DNA from: Clostridia bacterium
Lineage (GTDB): Bacteria > Bacillota > Clostridia > Saccharofermentanales > UBA5734
Length of the DNA stretch: 8,210 nt
Assembly (NCBI GenBank): GCA_009929975.1
Contig: RZZF01000070.1
Coordinates: forward strand, 1 to 8,210
Direction of reading: 5' to 3'
A program made the translations under genes and the position numbers. Under the pieces are notes generated by a model, which made no database searches, had not been told where the DNA came from, and worked only from the letters and a program-made list of their open reading frames with translations. Positions 7,812 to 8,210 of the stretch are shown one piece after another (the stretch's first letter is position 1; the number at the start of each line of letters is the position of its first letter).

Positions 7812-7837
7812 AATACCGGCGGGGGGCCGCCGGTATT
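7812..7837 (+). terminator. GC-rich hairpin after rhaB, possible terminator without U tract
   Basis: A perfect 11-base inverted repeat (AATACCGGCGG and CCGCCGGTATT) closes on a GGGG loop 14 bases after the rhaB stop. Position and stability suit an operon end, but the bases after it (ATAAGGAGG) hold no T run, so it is not a classic intrinsic terminator. It may protect the 3' end of the mRNA, act with another factor, or let some transcription into the next region. On the minus strand the trailing sequence has a T run only after a gap of about 10 bases, so minus-strand termination is also weak. Confidence 0.5.
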
Positions 7838-7840
7838 ATA

Positions 7841-7860
7841 AGGAGGGGGTTATGATTTAG
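7841..7860 (+). other. Two-codon mini-ORF with a strong ribosome site
   Basis: AGGAGG (7841-7846) is followed 5 bases later by ATG ATT TAG (7852-7860). The ribosome site is as good as that of any real gene here, yet the frame stops after Met-Ile. Beyond the amber codon the same frame stays open for 21 codons to TGA 7924-7926. It may be a regulatory minigene, a leader, a decayed start, or chance. No function is asserted. Confidence 0.35.
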
Positions 7861-7896
7861 GAGTGCTTCCTTAGAAGCATATTCATCATAGCACCC
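7846..7896 (+). other. Long imperfect RNA hairpin before the downstream gene
   Basis: Bases 7846-7856 pair with 7885-7896: GGGG with CCC plus C, then TATGAT with ATCATA, with a bulged A at 7893 and one G-T wobble. Inside, after a TTA bulge, GGA (7860-7862) can pair with TTC (7882-7884), and GTGCTTC (7863-7869) pairs with GAAGCAT (7874-7880) around a CTTA loop. The lower stem covers the mini-ORF start and the end of the G run next to its ribosome site. It could be a cis-regulatory leader, a processed small RNA or an accidental fold. No known riboswitch family was recognised. Confidence 0.4.
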
Positions 7897-7946
7897 AAAT
7901 GTAGCAATAACGTGGTCGATCCGTGAATAATCTGTTAAGCGGACAT

Positions 7947-7952
7947 GGAGGT
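7947..7952 (+). promoter_or_regulatory. Ribosome binding site favouring a TTG start
   Basis: GGAGGT lies just before TTG 7957 (5 bases after GGAGG). An in-frame ATG at 7945 overlaps this site and has only a weak AAGCGGA before it, so TTG 7957 is the likelier start. Confidence 0.6.
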
Positions 7953-7956
7953 ATTT

Positions 7957-8210
7957 TTGAAACTGCAGGCAAATCTTTATCGGGCGAATTTGATGCTGGC
8001 GTCTGTTACGATTGACCGCGGCCAGTCAGATGAGCGTTTCAGCCGCCAGCTGGAGCGCTGTCTGGTTGACGCGTGCCATGAACTTAATATCCCGCTCCCG
8101 CTCTGGATGGAGAAAAATACGAAAGAATTTGCCCGCTTTCATCAGACTCTGTTTTTCCGTGAACAGTTTTCCGATCCGATCATGTTTGACCGTTTGCAAA
8201 TACGGTGGAT
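7957..8210 (+). CDS. Small conserved-looking protein of unknown function (3' end cut by window)
   Basis: The frame runs from TTG 7957 (or in-frame ATG 7945) to the window end without a stop, giving 84 visible residues (88 from the ATG). It begins KLQANLYRANLMLASVT and ends near PIMFDRLQIRW. It has no signal peptide or membrane segment, is rich in charged residues, and includes a Cys pair in ERCLVDACHELNIPLPLW. It resembles small uncharacterised proteins of about 80-95 residues that I recall from Clostridia, which often end in a similar FDRFxI-type motif; if so only a few residues are missing. It lies about 160 bases after rhaB, beyond two hairpins, and is probably a separate transcription unit. 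Codon use looks like the upstream genes. Function unknown. Confidence 0.65.
   Translation, partial: MKLQANLYRANLMLASVTIDRGQSDERFSRQLERCLVDACHELNIPLPLWMEKNTKEFARFHQTLFFREQFSDPIMFDRLQIRW

Noticed and set aside
7835..7840. TATAAT on the minus strand as a promoter -10 box
   Set aside because: No -35-like sequence lies at the right distance and no minus-strand gene follows; it is part of the hairpin arm and its flank.
7846..7896. Hairpin as the end of an IS200/IS605-type element
   Set aside because: No transposase gene, fragment or matching second end is present in the window.
7798..7944. A known riboswitch, T-box or other catalogued leader RNA
   Set aside because: I could not find the T-box AGGGTGG motif or the cores of preQ1 or fluoride riboswitches; the region folds but matches nothing I know.

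Overview
The window is one compact plus-strand operon for L-rhamnose breakdown, followed by a structured intergenic gap and the start of an unrelated small gene. Its core is rhaA (L-rhamnose isomerase), a class II aldolase resembling the aldolase half of RhaEW, and rhaB (rhamnulokinase). Together these convert L-rhamnose to L-rhamnulose, then L-rhamnulose 1-phosphate, then dihydroxyacetone phosphate plus L-lactaldehyde. Gene order is isomerase, aldolase, kinase, with gaps of 4 and 8 or 11 bases, so co-transcription is very likely.

Two genes not normally part of rhamnose catabolism sit upstream of rhaA in the same apparent transcript. The first is an 824-residue fusion of the alpha and beta E1 subunits of a thiamine-diphosphate 2-oxoacid dehydrogenase. 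The second is a PHP-domain (metal-dependent phosphoesterase) protein of about 434 residues. No E2, E3 or lactaldehyde-handling enzyme lies in the window, and the operon is cut off at its 5' end, so its promoter, regulator and transporter are not visible. The job of the E1 and PHP pair in rhamnose metabolism is the main open question here.

Layout: 1-37 is a leader or the tail of an earlier gene. 38-2512 is the E1 fusion, 2537-3841 the PHP protein, 3883-5166 rhaA, 5171-6295 the aldolase and 6304-7797 rhaB. 7798-7944 is an intergenic region with a perfect GC-rich hairpin (no U tract) and then a longer imperfect hairpin, which contains a strong Shine-Dalgarno sequence followed by a two-codon reading frame (ATG ATT TAG). 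From 7945 or 7957 to the window end is a small conserved-looking protein of unknown function, probably lacking only its last residues.

Organism: strong GGAGG-type ribosome sites before nearly every gene, a probable TTG start, tight operon packing and the protein types suggest a fairly GC-rich member of the Bacillota (Clostridia or Erysipelotrichia-like, perhaps gut-associated). This is inference from style rather than a marker gene. No RNA genes, mobile elements, CRISPR arrays or attachment sites were seen.
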